Below are positions 1 through 7,820 of a DNA stretch of 64,000 nt, piece after piece (the stretch's first letter is position 1; each line of letters opens with the position of its first letter). Both the position numbers and the translations under genes were made by a program. The notes below the pieces were generated by a model that worked only from the letters and a program-made list of their open reading frames with translations, had not been told where the DNA came from and did not search any database. Source of the stretch: Variovorax fucosicus (GTDB lineage Bacteria > Pseudomonadota > Gammaproteobacteria > Burkholderiales > Burkholderiaceae_C); assembly GCF_030316825.1 (NCBI RefSeq), contig NZ_JASZYU010000001.1:558001-622000 (forward strand), given 5' to 3'.

Positions 1-2
1 GC

Positions 3-749
3 CAATCCACGGTCGGGGCCCAGTTGCACGAAGGCCGGCTGATGCTGTCCTATGCCGCCGCGCAGGTGCATGCCGACCCGCCCGAGAAGGCCAGCGACAC
101 GACGTTCGCCACGGAACCGGCGCAAGCGGTGAGCGGGCTGCTGGCCGCACTCACCGCTGCGCGGCAGGAAGTCGTGATGGTGTCGCCCTATTTCGTGCCC
201 GGCGAGGTCGGCATGCCGCTGATACGAAAGGCCCGTGAGAACGGCATTCGGATCATGCTGTTCACGAATTCATTGGGATCCACAGACGAGCCGCTCGTGC
301 ACGATCGCTACGCGGCCTACCGCGTGGAGATGTTGCGCCTGGGCGTGGAACTGTACGAGGTCAGTCCCACGCAAACGCGGCGCCTGCGGCGCTTCGGCGA
401 CTTCGGGCGGTCGCTTCCGCGCCTGCATGCCAAGGTGGCGATCGTCGACCGACAACGCCTGCTGGTCGGATCCGCCAATCTCGATGCCCGCTCGGCGGTC
501 GGTAATACTGAGCTGAGCGTCGTCATCGACAGTCCGGTGCTGGCCGACGTGTTCGCCAGCGGGATCGACGGCGATAACTTCGCCAGCGTCTACAAGCTTC
601 GCTTGAAGCCTGACGGCCAGACCATCGAATGGATCCACTTCGACGAGCAGGACCAGATCAGCGCCACCATCGACGAGCCGGACAGCGGTCTGTGGCTGCG
701 CCTGAAGCTGTGGCTGCTGTCGCTGCTGGTGGATGAACGGGATCTTTGA
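3..749 (+). CDS. Phospholipase D family protein (cardiolipin synthase-like), 3' part
   Basis: The frame is open to the left window edge, so this is the C-terminal part of a longer gene. Seen: an HxKxxxxD (HKD) catalytic motif around nt 426-449 (residues HAKVAIVD) followed by GSANLDARS, the signature of the second phospholipase D half-site, and a VSPYFVPG strand typical of the start of that domain. Family knowledge: two HKD motifs form one active site that makes or cleaves phosphodiester bonds in phospholipids. The first HKD must lie upstream of the window. A TTG at 24 could be read as a start but it falls inside the domain, so I do not take it as one. Cardiolipin synthase (ClsC-type) or another PLD-like protein are both possible. 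Confidence 0.85.
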   Translation, partial: QSTVGAQLHEGRLMLSYAAAQVHADPPEKASDTTFATEPAQAVSGLLAALTAARQEVVMVSPYFVPGEVGMPLIRKARENGIRIMLFTNSLGSTDEPLVHDRYAAYRVEMLRLGVELYEVSPTQTRRLRRFGDFGRSLPRLHAKVAIVDRQRLLVGSANLDARSAVGNTELSVVIDSPVLADVFASGIDGDNFASVYKLRLKPDGQTIEWIHFDEQDQISATIDEPDSGLWLRLKLWLLSLLVDERDL

Positions 750-801
750 CGAGCCGACCGTTCCCGGCCATAGGAAGCTGACTCACTCGCTCCTGTTTGG
801 C

Positions 802-1152
802 TCAGCAACCGGACGGCACGGCGCACTCGGGATCGGCCAGAATCAACGCCGCGCGATACGCAGATCGGCCCGCTTCCTTGGTGAGTTCACTCAGATCGTT
901 CCACTCTTGCAAGCGCTTTTCCGGGGAAGGTGATACCGGGCGGCTCAGGAGCAGGTGCGTCACGCGCATCAAGGCACCCGCGGCGGCCAGGCTCGAAAGC
1001 GCTGCCGTTTGTTCGGGTCGTGCGCGGTACCAGACCTCCTCGAGATCGAACCTGCTTGCCGGCTCTGTAGGAGTCTCGACCTCGGCAAGGAGTTGGTCGA
1101 TAGCGTCCAGAACGTGCTGGATCAGGGAATTCTGCGAAGAGGTCAGCCTCAT
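802..1152 (-). CDS. Hypothetical protein, 116 aa
   Basis: A 116-residue protein with ATG start at 1152 and natural-looking composition: mixed charged and hydrophobic helices, no membrane segment and no signal peptide. The N-terminal half (IQHVLDAIDQLL) looks helical. I do not recognise a family. It lies between the PLD gene and the alpha/beta hydrolase, 50 bp downstream of the latter on the same strand, so it could be cotranscribed with it. The opposite-strand frames here have poorer composition. Confidence 0.55.
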   Translation of the reverse strand: MRLTSSQNSLIQHVLDAIDQLLAEVETPTEPASRFDLEEVWYRARPEQTAALSSLAAAGALMRVTHLLLSRPVSPSPEKRLQEWNDLSELTKEAGRSAYRAALILADPECAVPSGC

Positions 1153-1205
1153 GGGAATCTCGGGTCGTCGTGTTCAGTGGCACGTCGGCTGCGCGAGCGT
1201 GGCGT

Positions 1206-1991
1206 TCAGTGGTTGATGGCGACAAAATCAATCGCCGCTGCGATGACTGCCGGGTTGCCCAGGAGGCGCCGATGCCCCAGTCCCTCCACGCGCATATGCC
1301 GAGCGCCGGGCCACACGCTGGCGGAATCCAGGCTCTCTTCGATTGCAACGACGCGGTCGTCGGCGGAATGAATGAAGAGCGCCCGCTGGCGAAGTTGCGG
1401 CGCGCGGCGCGGCAGTGAGATCTCTCGCACATCTGCCCCAACTGCACTGCTTATCGACGCCAGCATGGCTTCAGTGGCCTCGCCGTCCAGGCCCGCCGCG
1501 GCAGCAAAGCTGCGTGCATGGCGTTCATAGTGGGCTGGTGCCGAAACCAGCACAGCACGCTGCGCCACCAGCCCCGCGTGCAGCGCTTCCGCCAACACCG
1601 CCGAGCCGATCGAGTGCGCGATCACCGCGTGCAGCGGTCCGATCGCCTCGCCCACCGCGCGCAACGCGCGGGCGCATTGTGGGATCGACGTTTGCCGTCC
1701 TGCAGAGTCACCGTGTGCCGGAAGATCCATTGCAAGCACGCTGAAGCCTGCGTCGAGCAGCGGGGGGGCGAAGGCAGCCAAATCGGAAGCCTGCCCTTCC
1801 CAGCCGTGAAGAAGCAGCACCGCAGGGCCACTACCGGCGCGCTGCAGTGCAACCTCGCCCTCCGGCGTCGCGATGCGCAGCGCCTCACCGCTTTCGAGCG
1901 TTAGCGGCTCGCGCTGCGCCGGCCGCCGCGGCGTCAGAAAGGCGCGAGCGACCTGTTCGGGATGCGGGCGCACAACATTGGCATCAATCAT
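1206..1991 (-). CDS. Alpha/beta hydrolase
   Basis: A soluble esterase-type alpha/beta hydrolase. Seen: the oxyanion-hole strand VLLLHGWEG, the nucleophile elbow AHSIGSA, the acid motif SADDRVV and the terminal histidine in GLGHRRL, giving a complete Ser-Asp-His triad. Substrate unknown. The frame is open back to 2204, but that stretch reads through the end of the TetR gene. Candidate ATGs lie at 2018, 2015, 2006, 2000 and 1991. The first ones sit inside a 14-bp operator copy (2005-2018), so I chose 1991, just downstream of it. No strong ribosome site marks any of them. The operator copy suggests control by the TetR protein encoded next to it. Confidence 0.85.
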   Translation of the reverse strand: MIDANVVRPHPEQVARAFLTPRRPAQREPLTLESGEALRIATPEGEVALQRAGSGPAVLLLHGWEGQASDLAAFAPPLLDAGFSVLAMDLPAHGDSAGRQTSIPQCARALRAVGEAIGPLHAVIAHSIGSAVLAEALHAGLVAQRAVLVSAPAHYERHARSFAAAAGLDGEATEAMLASISSAVGADVREISLPRRAPQLRQRALFIHSADDRVVAIEESLDSASVWPGARHMRVEGLGHRRLLGNPAVIAAAIDFVAINH

Positions 1992-2004
1992 CGTACCCAT
2001 TTGC

Positions 2005-2018
2005 ATGATATTCATCAT
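2005..2018. promoter_or_regulatory. TetR-type operator copy 1 (ATGAT-ATTC-ATCAT)
   Basis: A 14-bp inverted repeat, arms ATGAT and ATCAT around a 4-bp centre. It lies between the TetR stop codon (2059) and the proposed hydrolase start (1991). Two identical copies occur at 2657-2670 and 2774-2787. The identity and placement suggest binding by the TetR protein. This is inference from sequence. Confidence 0.7.
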
Positions 2019-2058
2019 ATTTTTGGTCAAGCTGCGCGCCGCCATGGCTCGCAGGACG

Positions 2059-2640
2059 TCACTCGCTAGCTGGGACGAGGTGGCGCAGCGCGGCCTCGCG
2101 CAGCCCGTCGGAAAGGCGCGGGTCATCGACCGCGCGCGCCAGCGACAGGGCGCCGACCATCGTGGCCACCGTGACGAGTGCGCGCTCGTGGGCACCCGGC
2201 TCACCCCAGTCGGGCGCCTGGCGGCCGACGAGATCGATCATCTCCTTGATACGGCGAGTGGCGGCTCGCCGCACCTCGGGCGCCTGCCGCGGCATCTCCG
2301 AGCCGAGTGCGGCAGCTGGACAACCCCTCTCGATGCCTTCGAGATGCTCCTTTGAGAGATACGCGCGCAGCAGCGACTCCAGCGCATGCTGCGGTGGCGC
2401 ACCGGCAGCGATGCGCGCCGATGTAGCGACAGCTTCGGCGCCGGCGCGATCCGCCGCCTCGGCAAGCATCGCCTCGCGCGACGCGAAGTGGGCATAGAAG
2501 CCGCCGTGAGTCAGGCCAGCAGCCTTCATGATGTCGGCGACACCGGTTCCGCTATAGCCGCTGCGCCGAATGGCACGGGCGGCCGCCTCGACGATGCGTT
2601 CGTGCGTCGCTTCCTTGCGACCAGGTATGGCTCGTTTCAT
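2059..2640 (-). CDS. TetR/AcrR family transcriptional regulator
   Basis: A 193-residue repressor of the usual TetR length. Seen: an N-terminal helix-turn-helix, residues about 8-55 (RIVEAAARAIRR, then the recognition helix LTHGGFYAHFASREAML), which resembles the AcuR/NemR group. The rest is an all-helical ligand domain. The ATG at 2640 starts the conserved domain. A longer reading from 3000 runs through the divergent promoter and is rejected. It is divergent from the AcuI-type reductase and upstream of the alpha/beta hydrolase on the same strand. Identical inverted repeats flank it in both control regions, which suggests autoregulation and repression of both neighbours, probably relieved by an electrophile or acyl-type effector. 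The effector cannot be read from the sequence. Confidence 0.92.
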   Translation of the reverse strand: MKRAIPGRKEATHERIVEAAARAIRRSGYSGTGVADIMKAAGLTHGGFYAHFASREAMLAEAADRAGAEAVATSARIAAGAPPQHALESLLRAYLSKEHLEGIERGCPAAALGSEMPRQAPEVRRAATRRIKEMIDLVGRQAPDWGEPGAHERALVTVATMVGALSLARAVDDPRLSDGLREAALRHLVPASE

Positions 2641-2656
2641 GGCTGAATGCTGTTTT

Positions 2657-2670
2657 ATGATATTCATCAT
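2657..2670. promoter_or_regulatory. TetR-type operator copy 2
   Basis: The same 14-bp sequence as at 2005-2018, here 16 bp upstream of the TetR start codon at 2640. The symmetry extends by one base on each side (T...A). The position fits autorepression of the regulator gene. Confidence 0.75.
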
Positions 2671-2773
2671 ATCCACTTTCAGCAAGCTACGCAATCTGAG
2701 CGCCTGCTGGTGAGGGCGAGCGCAAATGATCCTTGAAAGAATCTTTGACGGGTCTAGATGTTGATCGTAATAT

Positions 2774-2787
2774 ATGATGAATATCAT
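2774..2787. promoter_or_regulatory. TetR-type operator copy 3
   Basis: The 14-bp repeat in the opposite orientation, about 115 bp upstream of the reductase start at 2903 and 103 bp from copy 2. It probably overlaps the plus-strand promoter. The ATG inside it creates a false upstream start for the reductase frame. Confidence 0.75.
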
Positions 2788-2902
2788 ATGGCCGGCTAGC
2801 GATTGGCTTCGCGCGCTGGGAGGTGCGGCAGGCGCATATGGCATAGCGCTATCGACCCCCCGCCTCAAACGGCAAAAGACTCCACAACGGAAAGGACAGC
2901 AC

Positions 2903-3889
2903 ATGACGTTCAAGGCACTGCTCGCCAGCAAGACCGGCGACACCATTTCAACCAGCCTGGTCGACTTCAAGGACGAGGAGCTGATGCCGGGCGACGTCAC
3001 CGTCGCGGTCGAGTACTCGACGGTGAACTACAAGGACGCGATGGCGCTCAGTGGCCGGTCACCGGTCATTCGCCAGTTTCCGCTGATTCCGGGCATCGAC
3101 TTTGCCGGTGTCGTCGAGTCGTCGACCTATCCCGGCCTCGTCGCTGGCGACCGTGTGCTGGCGAACGGCTGGGGACTGAGTCAGACGCACCACGGCGGCT
3201 TCGCGCAGAAGGCGCGGGTGAGCGGTGATTGGCTGGTCAAGGTCCCGGAAGTCTTTTCGACCCGGGATGCCATGGCCATCGGCACCGCCGGGTACACCGC
3301 CATGTTGTCCGTGCTGGCGCTGGAACATGGCGGCCTGACGCCCGCGCATGGCGACATTCTGGTGACCGGCGCCAATGGAGGCTCCGGTTCCGTGGCGATC
3401 GCGCTGCTGTCGGGCCTGGGCTTTCGCGTGATCGCATCGACCGGTCGCCTCGAGGAAGCCGCCTACCTGCGTGCGCTGGGCGCGGCGGACATCATCGACC
3501 GCAACACCCTGTCCCAGGCGGGCGCACCGATCGCCAAGGAGCGATGGGCCGGAGCCATCGATTCGGTCGGCAGCCATACGCTGGCGAACGTCCTGGCGCA
3601 GACCCGGTATCGCGGCGTGGTCGCAGCCTTCGGCCTCGCACAGGGCGCGGATCTGCCGGCATCCGTCCTGCCCTTCATCCTGCGCAACGTCACCCTCGCC
3701 GGTATCGACTCGGTCAATGCGCCGCAGCCTGTGCGGCTGCAGGCGTGGTCGCGCCTGGCCAGCGACCTGGATCTGGACAAGCTTGCACGGACCACCAAGG
3801 TGATTGGCCTGGCAGAGGTTCCTGAAGTCGCCAGCCAAGTACTCGCAGGGAAGATTCAGGGGCGCACCATCGTCGACGTGAACGCCTGA
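2903..3889 (+). CDS. acuI: AcuI/YhdH-type quinone oxidoreductase (acrylyl-CoA reductase-like)
   Basis: A medium-chain NADPH-dependent reductase of 328 residues, the usual YhdH/AcuI length. Seen: the GroES-like N-terminal half with YSTVNYKDAMA and PGIDFAGVV, and the nucleotide-binding VTGANGGSGSVAI in the middle, without zinc-ligand cysteines. Family knowledge: AcuI reduces acrylyl-CoA to propionyl-CoA and detoxifies this electrophile. The ATG at 2903 follows GGAAAGGA, whereas an in-frame ATG at 2774 lies inside the operator. Divergent from the TetR gene, which probably controls it. It might act on other alpha,beta-unsaturated acyl or carbonyl compounds, so the symbol reflects family, not proven substrate. 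Confidence 0.88.
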   Translation: MTFKALLASKTGDTISTSLVDFKDEELMPGDVTVAVEYSTVNYKDAMALSGRSPVIRQFPLIPGIDFAGVVESSTYPGLVAGDRVLANGWGLSQTHHGGFAQKARVSGDWLVKVPEVFSTRDAMAIGTAGYTAMLSVLALEHGGLTPAHGDILVTGANGGSGSVAIALLSGLGFRVIASTGRLEEAAYLRALGAADIIDRNTLSQAGAPIAKERWAGAIDSVGSHTLANVLAQTRYRGVVAAFGLAQGADLPASVLPFILRNVTLAGIDSVNAPQPVRLQAWSRLASDLDLDKLARTTKVIGLAEVPEVASQVLAGKIQGRTIVDVNA

Positions 3890-3898
3890 CCGCCGCGC

Positions 3899-3991
3899 AT
3901 GCCCTACTTCGACACCTCCACCCGATCGATCGATGTCGACGGGACTGCATTCGCGTACCGCGACCTGGGGCCGCGCAGTGGCGTGCCGCTC
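3899..3991 (+). pseudogene. Alpha/beta hydrolase remnant, N-terminal 31 codons only
   Basis: The frame starting at 3899 encodes about 31 residues (TSTRSIDVDGTAFAYRDLG and GVPL) that match the usual start of an alpha/beta hydrolase, just before where the first core strand and HG motif should come. After GVPL the frame runs into unrelated sequence and the 3' end of the AraC gene, stopping at 4096. The catalytic domain is absent. It begins 9 bp after the reductase stop, so it was probably the next gene in that operon before a deletion. Confidence 0.6.
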
Positions 3992-4029
3992 GGGTCCTTG
4001 ACGCCGCGGTTCGCGTCGCGGGTGGCGAC

Positions 4030-5040
4030 TCAAGTGCTCGGCAAGCCGTTCGCGCTGGCTGGGCTCTCGCGATACTGTGTTGGAGTCGACCCGTAACGCT
4101 GCTTGAACTCGCGAGCGAAGTGCGCTTGCGTGGAGAAGCCGCAGTCCAATGCGATGTCGCCGATCGACGTGGAGGCGTGAGCGGCGTCGGCGAGCTTCCG
4201 TTGCGCCAAGGCAAGGCGCTCCTGCCAGATCCACTGCGTAACGCTGCGCTCGTACTTCTCGAACATTCGGTTCAGATTTCGCAACGACATTGCCACGTGC
4301 TTTGCAACGGCTTCGGCGTCGAGTTCGCGATTCCCCAGGTGTTCGGCGATGAATCGCTCGGCCCTTAAGAGTCGCAGAGCGTTGACATCATCGCCTCGAG
4401 GCGTGTCATGTGCCGACGGGCGAAGCAGCATCCGCAACCTTGCGCGAATCTCCTCATGCAAGGCTGGAGCGGTGTCGGCAAGCGGGCGGTCTATGAAACC
4501 AATGATCCTGTCTCGCAATGGCTGTGTGAGCAACTGTCCTGCACGAAGGCTGCCATCGATCTTGAGGAACGAAGCGCGCGAAATGTCGTCGCCGGACTCG
4601 AACAGTTCGTCTGCCTTGATGTCGATCATCAACTGGCGCATCGGACGCGTGAACCCGTACAGGTACGGCTTCTCCGTGCTGTAGATGATGAGGTCTCCGC
4701 TGTGGACAAGGTCACAGCGGCCAGATTGGTAAAAGAACGCCTCGCCTTCCAACAGCAGACAGGCAAAGAGCGAATTCTTCGGGTAGCGACGCACGATGGG
4801 CATCGTGCGTTCCACAACGTGTTCGTTCCCGACGATGTCTGCAATGCGGAGTGCGCCAAGGTCGAAATTTCGCTGCCGCGCGTTGAGACCTTCTTCGGCA
4901 TAGGAAGAACAGCGCAGGCCGACCAGTTCGGACGCGGTATACGACTCCCAATAGCGCAGGCGCTCTCCTGCCGGTGCGAACTCCGTTGCGCCTTCCCTGA
5001 AGGGAACGCAACGCCCCTTCCCAGCGGCGATGGATTGCAT
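4030..5040 (-). CDS. AraC family transcriptional regulator
   Basis: A 336-residue regulator. Seen: an N-terminal sensing domain, residues about 30-200, resembling the AraC_binding_2/FeaR type (RYWESYTASELVGL near its start), and a C-terminal pair of helix-turn-helices from about residue 230 (LDAEAVAKHVAMSLRNLNRMF, then IGDIALDCGFSTQAHFAREF), ending with the conserved YGSTPTQYR. Divergent from the cupin-ADH-SDR genes at 5261-7574, so it probably activates them in response to a substrate of that pathway. Its 3' end borders the hydrolase remnant, marking a rearrangement point. Confidence 0.93.
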   Translation of the reverse strand: MQSIAAGKGRCVPFREGATEFAPAGERLRYWESYTASELVGLRCSSYAEEGLNARQRNFDLGALRIADIVGNEHVVERTMPIVRRYPKNSLFACLLLEGEAFFYQSGRCDLVHSGDLIIYSTEKPYLYGFTRPMRQLMIDIKADELFESGDDISRASFLKIDGSLRAGQLLTQPLRDRIIGFIDRPLADTAPALHEEIRARLRMLLRPSAHDTPRGDDVNALRLLRAERFIAEHLGNRELDAEAVAKHVAMSLRNLNRMFEKYERSVTQWIWQERLALAQRKLADAAHASTSIGDIALDCGFSTQAHFAREFKQRYGSTPTQYRESPASANGLPST

Positions 5041-5064
5041 GATGCTGACGGTAAGTCGACTGCA

Positions 5065-5174
5065 GTACAGGAGCGTACAGAGGTTCTCGAATCAATCTTA
5101 TCTTTCGAGCGGCTGCAACGCGTGGCTGCCCGATCAGGGGAATCCCTGAGGGCATGCTGATTGTCCTGATCAGG
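5065..5174. promoter_or_regulatory. AraC/catabolic operon divergent control region with repeats
   Basis: In the 220-bp gap between the divergent AraC gene and the operon I see several repeats: GTACAG twice, 10 bp apart (5065-5070, 5075-5080); CTCGAA/TTCGAG inverted arms (5086-5091, 5104-5109); TCAGGG-GAAT-CCCTGA (5134-5149); and a perfect CCTGATCAGG palindrome (5165-5174). Any of these may be regulator half-sites. I cannot tell which from one copy. Confidence 0.4.
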
Positions 5175-5260
5175 CAAACAGCCCGTCCTGCCTGGAACAG
5201 CGCCCGCGTTCGTTTGCAGACAAAGTCGTGCTCCCCACACCTGTTTGTACGGAGACGACG

Positions 5261-5788
5261 ATGATTGCGGAAACCGAGTTCTGGCGGGGCATTCCCCCGA
5301 TCGCTGATGTTTTCAAGCCGGACGCCAAGCCGGAGGTGCACATCCCCAACGCGGCGACGGACGACCTGCGCTACTACGTGCCCTTCAGCGAAACCGTGTC
5401 TTCCCGCCCGCTGTGGATCTCACCCAGCGAGAACAAATGGGCCGATGTGCTGCGCTCCGACAAGCCGGGCCTGGTGAACCGCCACTACCATCCGCACGAG
5501 GTCTTCGCGTACACGATTTCGGGCAAATGGGGTTATCTCGAACACGACTGGATCGCGACGGCCGGTGACTTCGTGTACGAGACGCCGGGTGAAGGACATA
5601 CGCTGGTCTCGTATGAACATCCCGATCCAATGCGGGTGTTCTTCATCGTGAAGGGACCTCTGATCTGGCTCGACGAGAAGGGCGGGTCCACCGGCCACTT
5701 CGACGTGCATGACTACATTCAGATGTGCCGCGAGCACTATGAAAAGGTCGGCATCGGCGCCGGGTACGTGGACACCCTGTTCCGCTGA
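5261..5788 (+). CDS. 2,4'-dihydroxyacetophenone dioxygenase family cupin
   Basis: A 175-residue single cupin. Seen: the metal-binding motif NRHYHPHEV around residues 75-83 and the second cupin motif with PGEGHTLV. Overall order and length fit the DAD (2,4'-dihydroxyacetophenone dioxygenase)/ChrR-like group. Family knowledge: DAD cleaves the side chain of a hydroxyacetophenone using non-haem iron, but many members have unknown substrates. ATG 5261 follows GGAGACGACG; the GTG at 5228 has no such site. First gene of a three-gene operon with an alcohol dehydrogenase 5 bp downstream, which fits degradation of an aryl or acyl carbinol/ketone. Confidence 0.75.
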   Translation: MIAETEFWRGIPPIADVFKPDAKPEVHIPNAATDDLRYYVPFSETVSSRPLWISPSENKWADVLRSDKPGLVNRHYHPHEVFAYTISGKWGYLEHDWIATAGDFVYETPGEGHTLVSYEHPDPMRVFFIVKGPLIWLDEKGGSTGHFDVHDYIQMCREHYEKVGIGAGYVDTLFR

Positions 5789-5793
5789 GCGCC

Positions 5794-6852
5794 ATGAAGG
5801 CACTGCGTTGGCACGGACCCCGCGATCTGCGACTGGTAGACCTGGTGGACTCCGCGTTGCAGCCTGGCGAGGTGCGCGTCCGAGTTGCCTACTGCGGCAT
5901 CTGCGGGAGCGATCTGCATGAGTACGTCGATGGACCTCATGCAATTCCCGTCGACTGCGCACATCCCATCTCGGGTCGACGCGCACCGCTGACGCTAGGG
6001 CACGAATTCTGCGGCACGGTGGTCGAATCGGCTGCCCTGGAGATTCGGGTCGGCGCGCGCGTCGCCATCGAGCCCGAATACCGCTGCGGCACGTGCGACT
6101 ACTGTCGCCAAGGACAGTACAACCGCTGCATCTCCATGGGATTCGTCGGCCTCATGGGCGATGGAGCGCTCGCCGAGACGGTCGTGGTGCCGGCGTACAC
6201 CGTCCATGACCTTCCCGACGAAGTGCGCTTTGATCAGGCCGCTGTACTCGAGCCGGCCGCCGTTGCGCTGCACGCTGTACGGACAAGTGGGCTGCGGCCG
6301 GGCGATGCCTGCGCGGTATTCGGCATGGGGCCGGTAGGCCTTCTGACCGTTGCCATGCTGCGCCAGTGCGGCGCGGGCGAGATCATCGCGGTGGATGTTC
6401 AAGCGGGACGGCTGGGCCTTGCCGGCGCGATGGGTGCCAGCAAGATCGTGGACGCTTCGCGCGAGGACAGCGCCAGTGCGGTCTTCGGGGCGACCTCGGG
6501 CAAAGGGGCTGCCATCGCGTTCGAAGTTGCGGGCTTGCAGGCCACGATCGACTCAACGCTCGCGTGTCTCCGAAAAGGTGGAGAGGCGGTGCTCGTCGGC
6601 CTGATGGGCAAGGCTCAGATCGACATCTTCGACATCGTCAATCGAGAGTTGCGGCTGACGACAAGCGTTGGCTACAGGGACGTCTTCCCGCCGTTGATTG
6701 CATGGACGGCCAAAGGCCTCATCGATCCGTCCGTGATCGTGACCCGGAAAGTGACGCTCACGCAGGCCGTACCCCAGGGATTCGAGGCCCTGATTTCCGA
6801 CAAGGACCAAGTGAAAGTCCTGGTTGCCCCAAATGGAGAGGATGTGAGATGA
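5794..6852 (+). CDS. Zinc-dependent alcohol dehydrogenase (2,3-butanediol dehydrogenase-like)
   Basis: A 352-residue medium-chain dehydrogenase. Seen: the catalytic zinc site CGICGSDLHEY and GHEFCGTV, the structural-zinc cysteine cluster CGTCDYCRQGQYNRC, and the NAD-binding VFGMGPVGLL. The sequence PHAIPV near residue 50 and the general layout are those of the 2,3-butanediol/sorbitol dehydrogenase branch. It probably oxidises a secondary alcohol to the ketone. It sits between the cupin dioxygenase and the SDR, overlapping the latter by ATGA, so the genes are translationally coupled. Confidence 0.85.
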   Translation: MKALRWHGPRDLRLVDLVDSALQPGEVRVRVAYCGICGSDLHEYVDGPHAIPVDCAHPISGRRAPLTLGHEFCGTVVESAALEIRVGARVAIEPEYRCGTCDYCRQGQYNRCISMGFVGLMGDGALAETVVVPAYTVHDLPDEVRFDQAAVLEPAAVALHAVRTSGLRPGDACAVFGMGPVGLLTVAMLRQCGAGEIIAVDVQAGRLGLAGAMGASKIVDASREDSASAVFGATSGKGAAIAFEVAGLQATIDSTLACLRKGGEAVLVGLMGKAQIDIFDIVNRELRLTTSVGYRDVFPPLIAWTAKGLIDPSVIVTRKVTLTQAVPQGFEALISDKDQVKVLVAPNGEDVR

Positions 6853-7574
6853 CTTTTGCACCGACGCTTTTCGAAGGGCGCTGCGCGCTCGTCATAGGCG
6901 GGACTTCGGGTATTGGCGCTGGCACTGCGCTGCGCCTGGCGGACCTCGGGGCGACCGTCCTGGCCGCCGGCTTGAGGGCCGATGGGGAGCACGCACCGAT
7001 GCACGACCGGGTCCGCTGCGTCGAACTCGATGTGACCGATGGGCCGGCACTGCATGCCATGCTGTCGAAGGAGGGCTCGATCGACATTCTGGTCAACTGT
7101 GCCGGCATCAGCCGCGACCGGGCGGAATATGAGTTGGATGTGTTTGAGCACGTGCTGGATGTCAACCTCACGTCGATCATGCGCGCCTGCAATGCCGCCG
7201 TGCCCGCGCTGATCCGTTCCCGCGGCTGCGTCGTCAATGTCGCCTCGATGTTCAGCACCTTCGGCAGCGCGGATCGCCCTGCCTACGCGGCAAGCAAGGG
7301 CGGCGTGGTCCAACTGACCAAGTCATTGGCCCAAAGCTATGCCCCCGCGAAGGTTCGAGTGAATGCTGTTGCGCCGGGCTGGATCGCGACACCGTTGTCC
7401 GAGGCACTTGGTCGCGACGAGGACGCCAGCCGGCGAATTCTGGATCGGACGCCGCTCGGCCATTGGGGAGAGCCGTCCGACGTGGCCGACGCCATCGTCT
7501 TTCTTTGCTCGCCCGCTGCCCGGTACATCACCGGCGTCACCCTGCCCGTGGACGGCGGATACCTGACCGTCTGA
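6849..7574 (+). CDS. Short-chain dehydrogenase/reductase
   Basis: A 241-residue SDR. Seen: a TGxxxGxG-like cofactor motif in the variant form GGTSGIGAG, the NCAG strand, catalytic Ser in NVASMFS, Tyr and Lys in YAASKGG, and the PVDGGYLTV end typical of the FabG-like group. The ATG at 6849 overlaps the stop of the alcohol dehydrogenase; upstream in-frame starts lie inside that gene. Last gene of the AraC-linked operon. It probably acts on the same alcohol/ketone pathway, but substrate and cofactor preference cannot be read here. Confidence 0.88.
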   Translation: MTFAPTLFEGRCALVIGGTSGIGAGTALRLADLGATVLAAGLRADGEHAPMHDRVRCVELDVTDGPALHAMLSKEGSIDILVNCAGISRDRAEYELDVFEHVLDVNLTSIMRACNAAVPALIRSRGCVVNVASMFSTFGSADRPAYAASKGGVVQLTKSLAQSYAPAKVRVNAVAPGWIATPLSEALGRDEDASRRILDRTPLGHWGEPSDVADAIVFLCSPAARYITGVTLPVDGGYLTV

Positions 7575-7820
7575 ACGAAGAGGTGCATCGGAATCGTGGC
7601 GCCGAAAGTTGAACGGAAGGCCCTCGCGCTGTCCCTCGATGTCCCTTCAAGGCTCCATAGGTAAGAGCAAGGGTGAATGACCAGACAGAAACACAGAGCA
7701 CATTGCCGACGCCAGAGCCTTCAGGCTGGAGGGCACTGGAGCTGGTGCGCGTGATGCGATAGAGAGAGTGGGCTTGCCCGGCCGCGTCATACTTGCCTCC
7801 TCACGACAAGAAGGAAATCC

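Noticed and set aside
3991-4096. Residues after GVPL in the hydrolase remnant frame as a functional small protein
   Set aside because: They come from sequence antisense to the AraC gene end and have no similarity to the hydrolase part.
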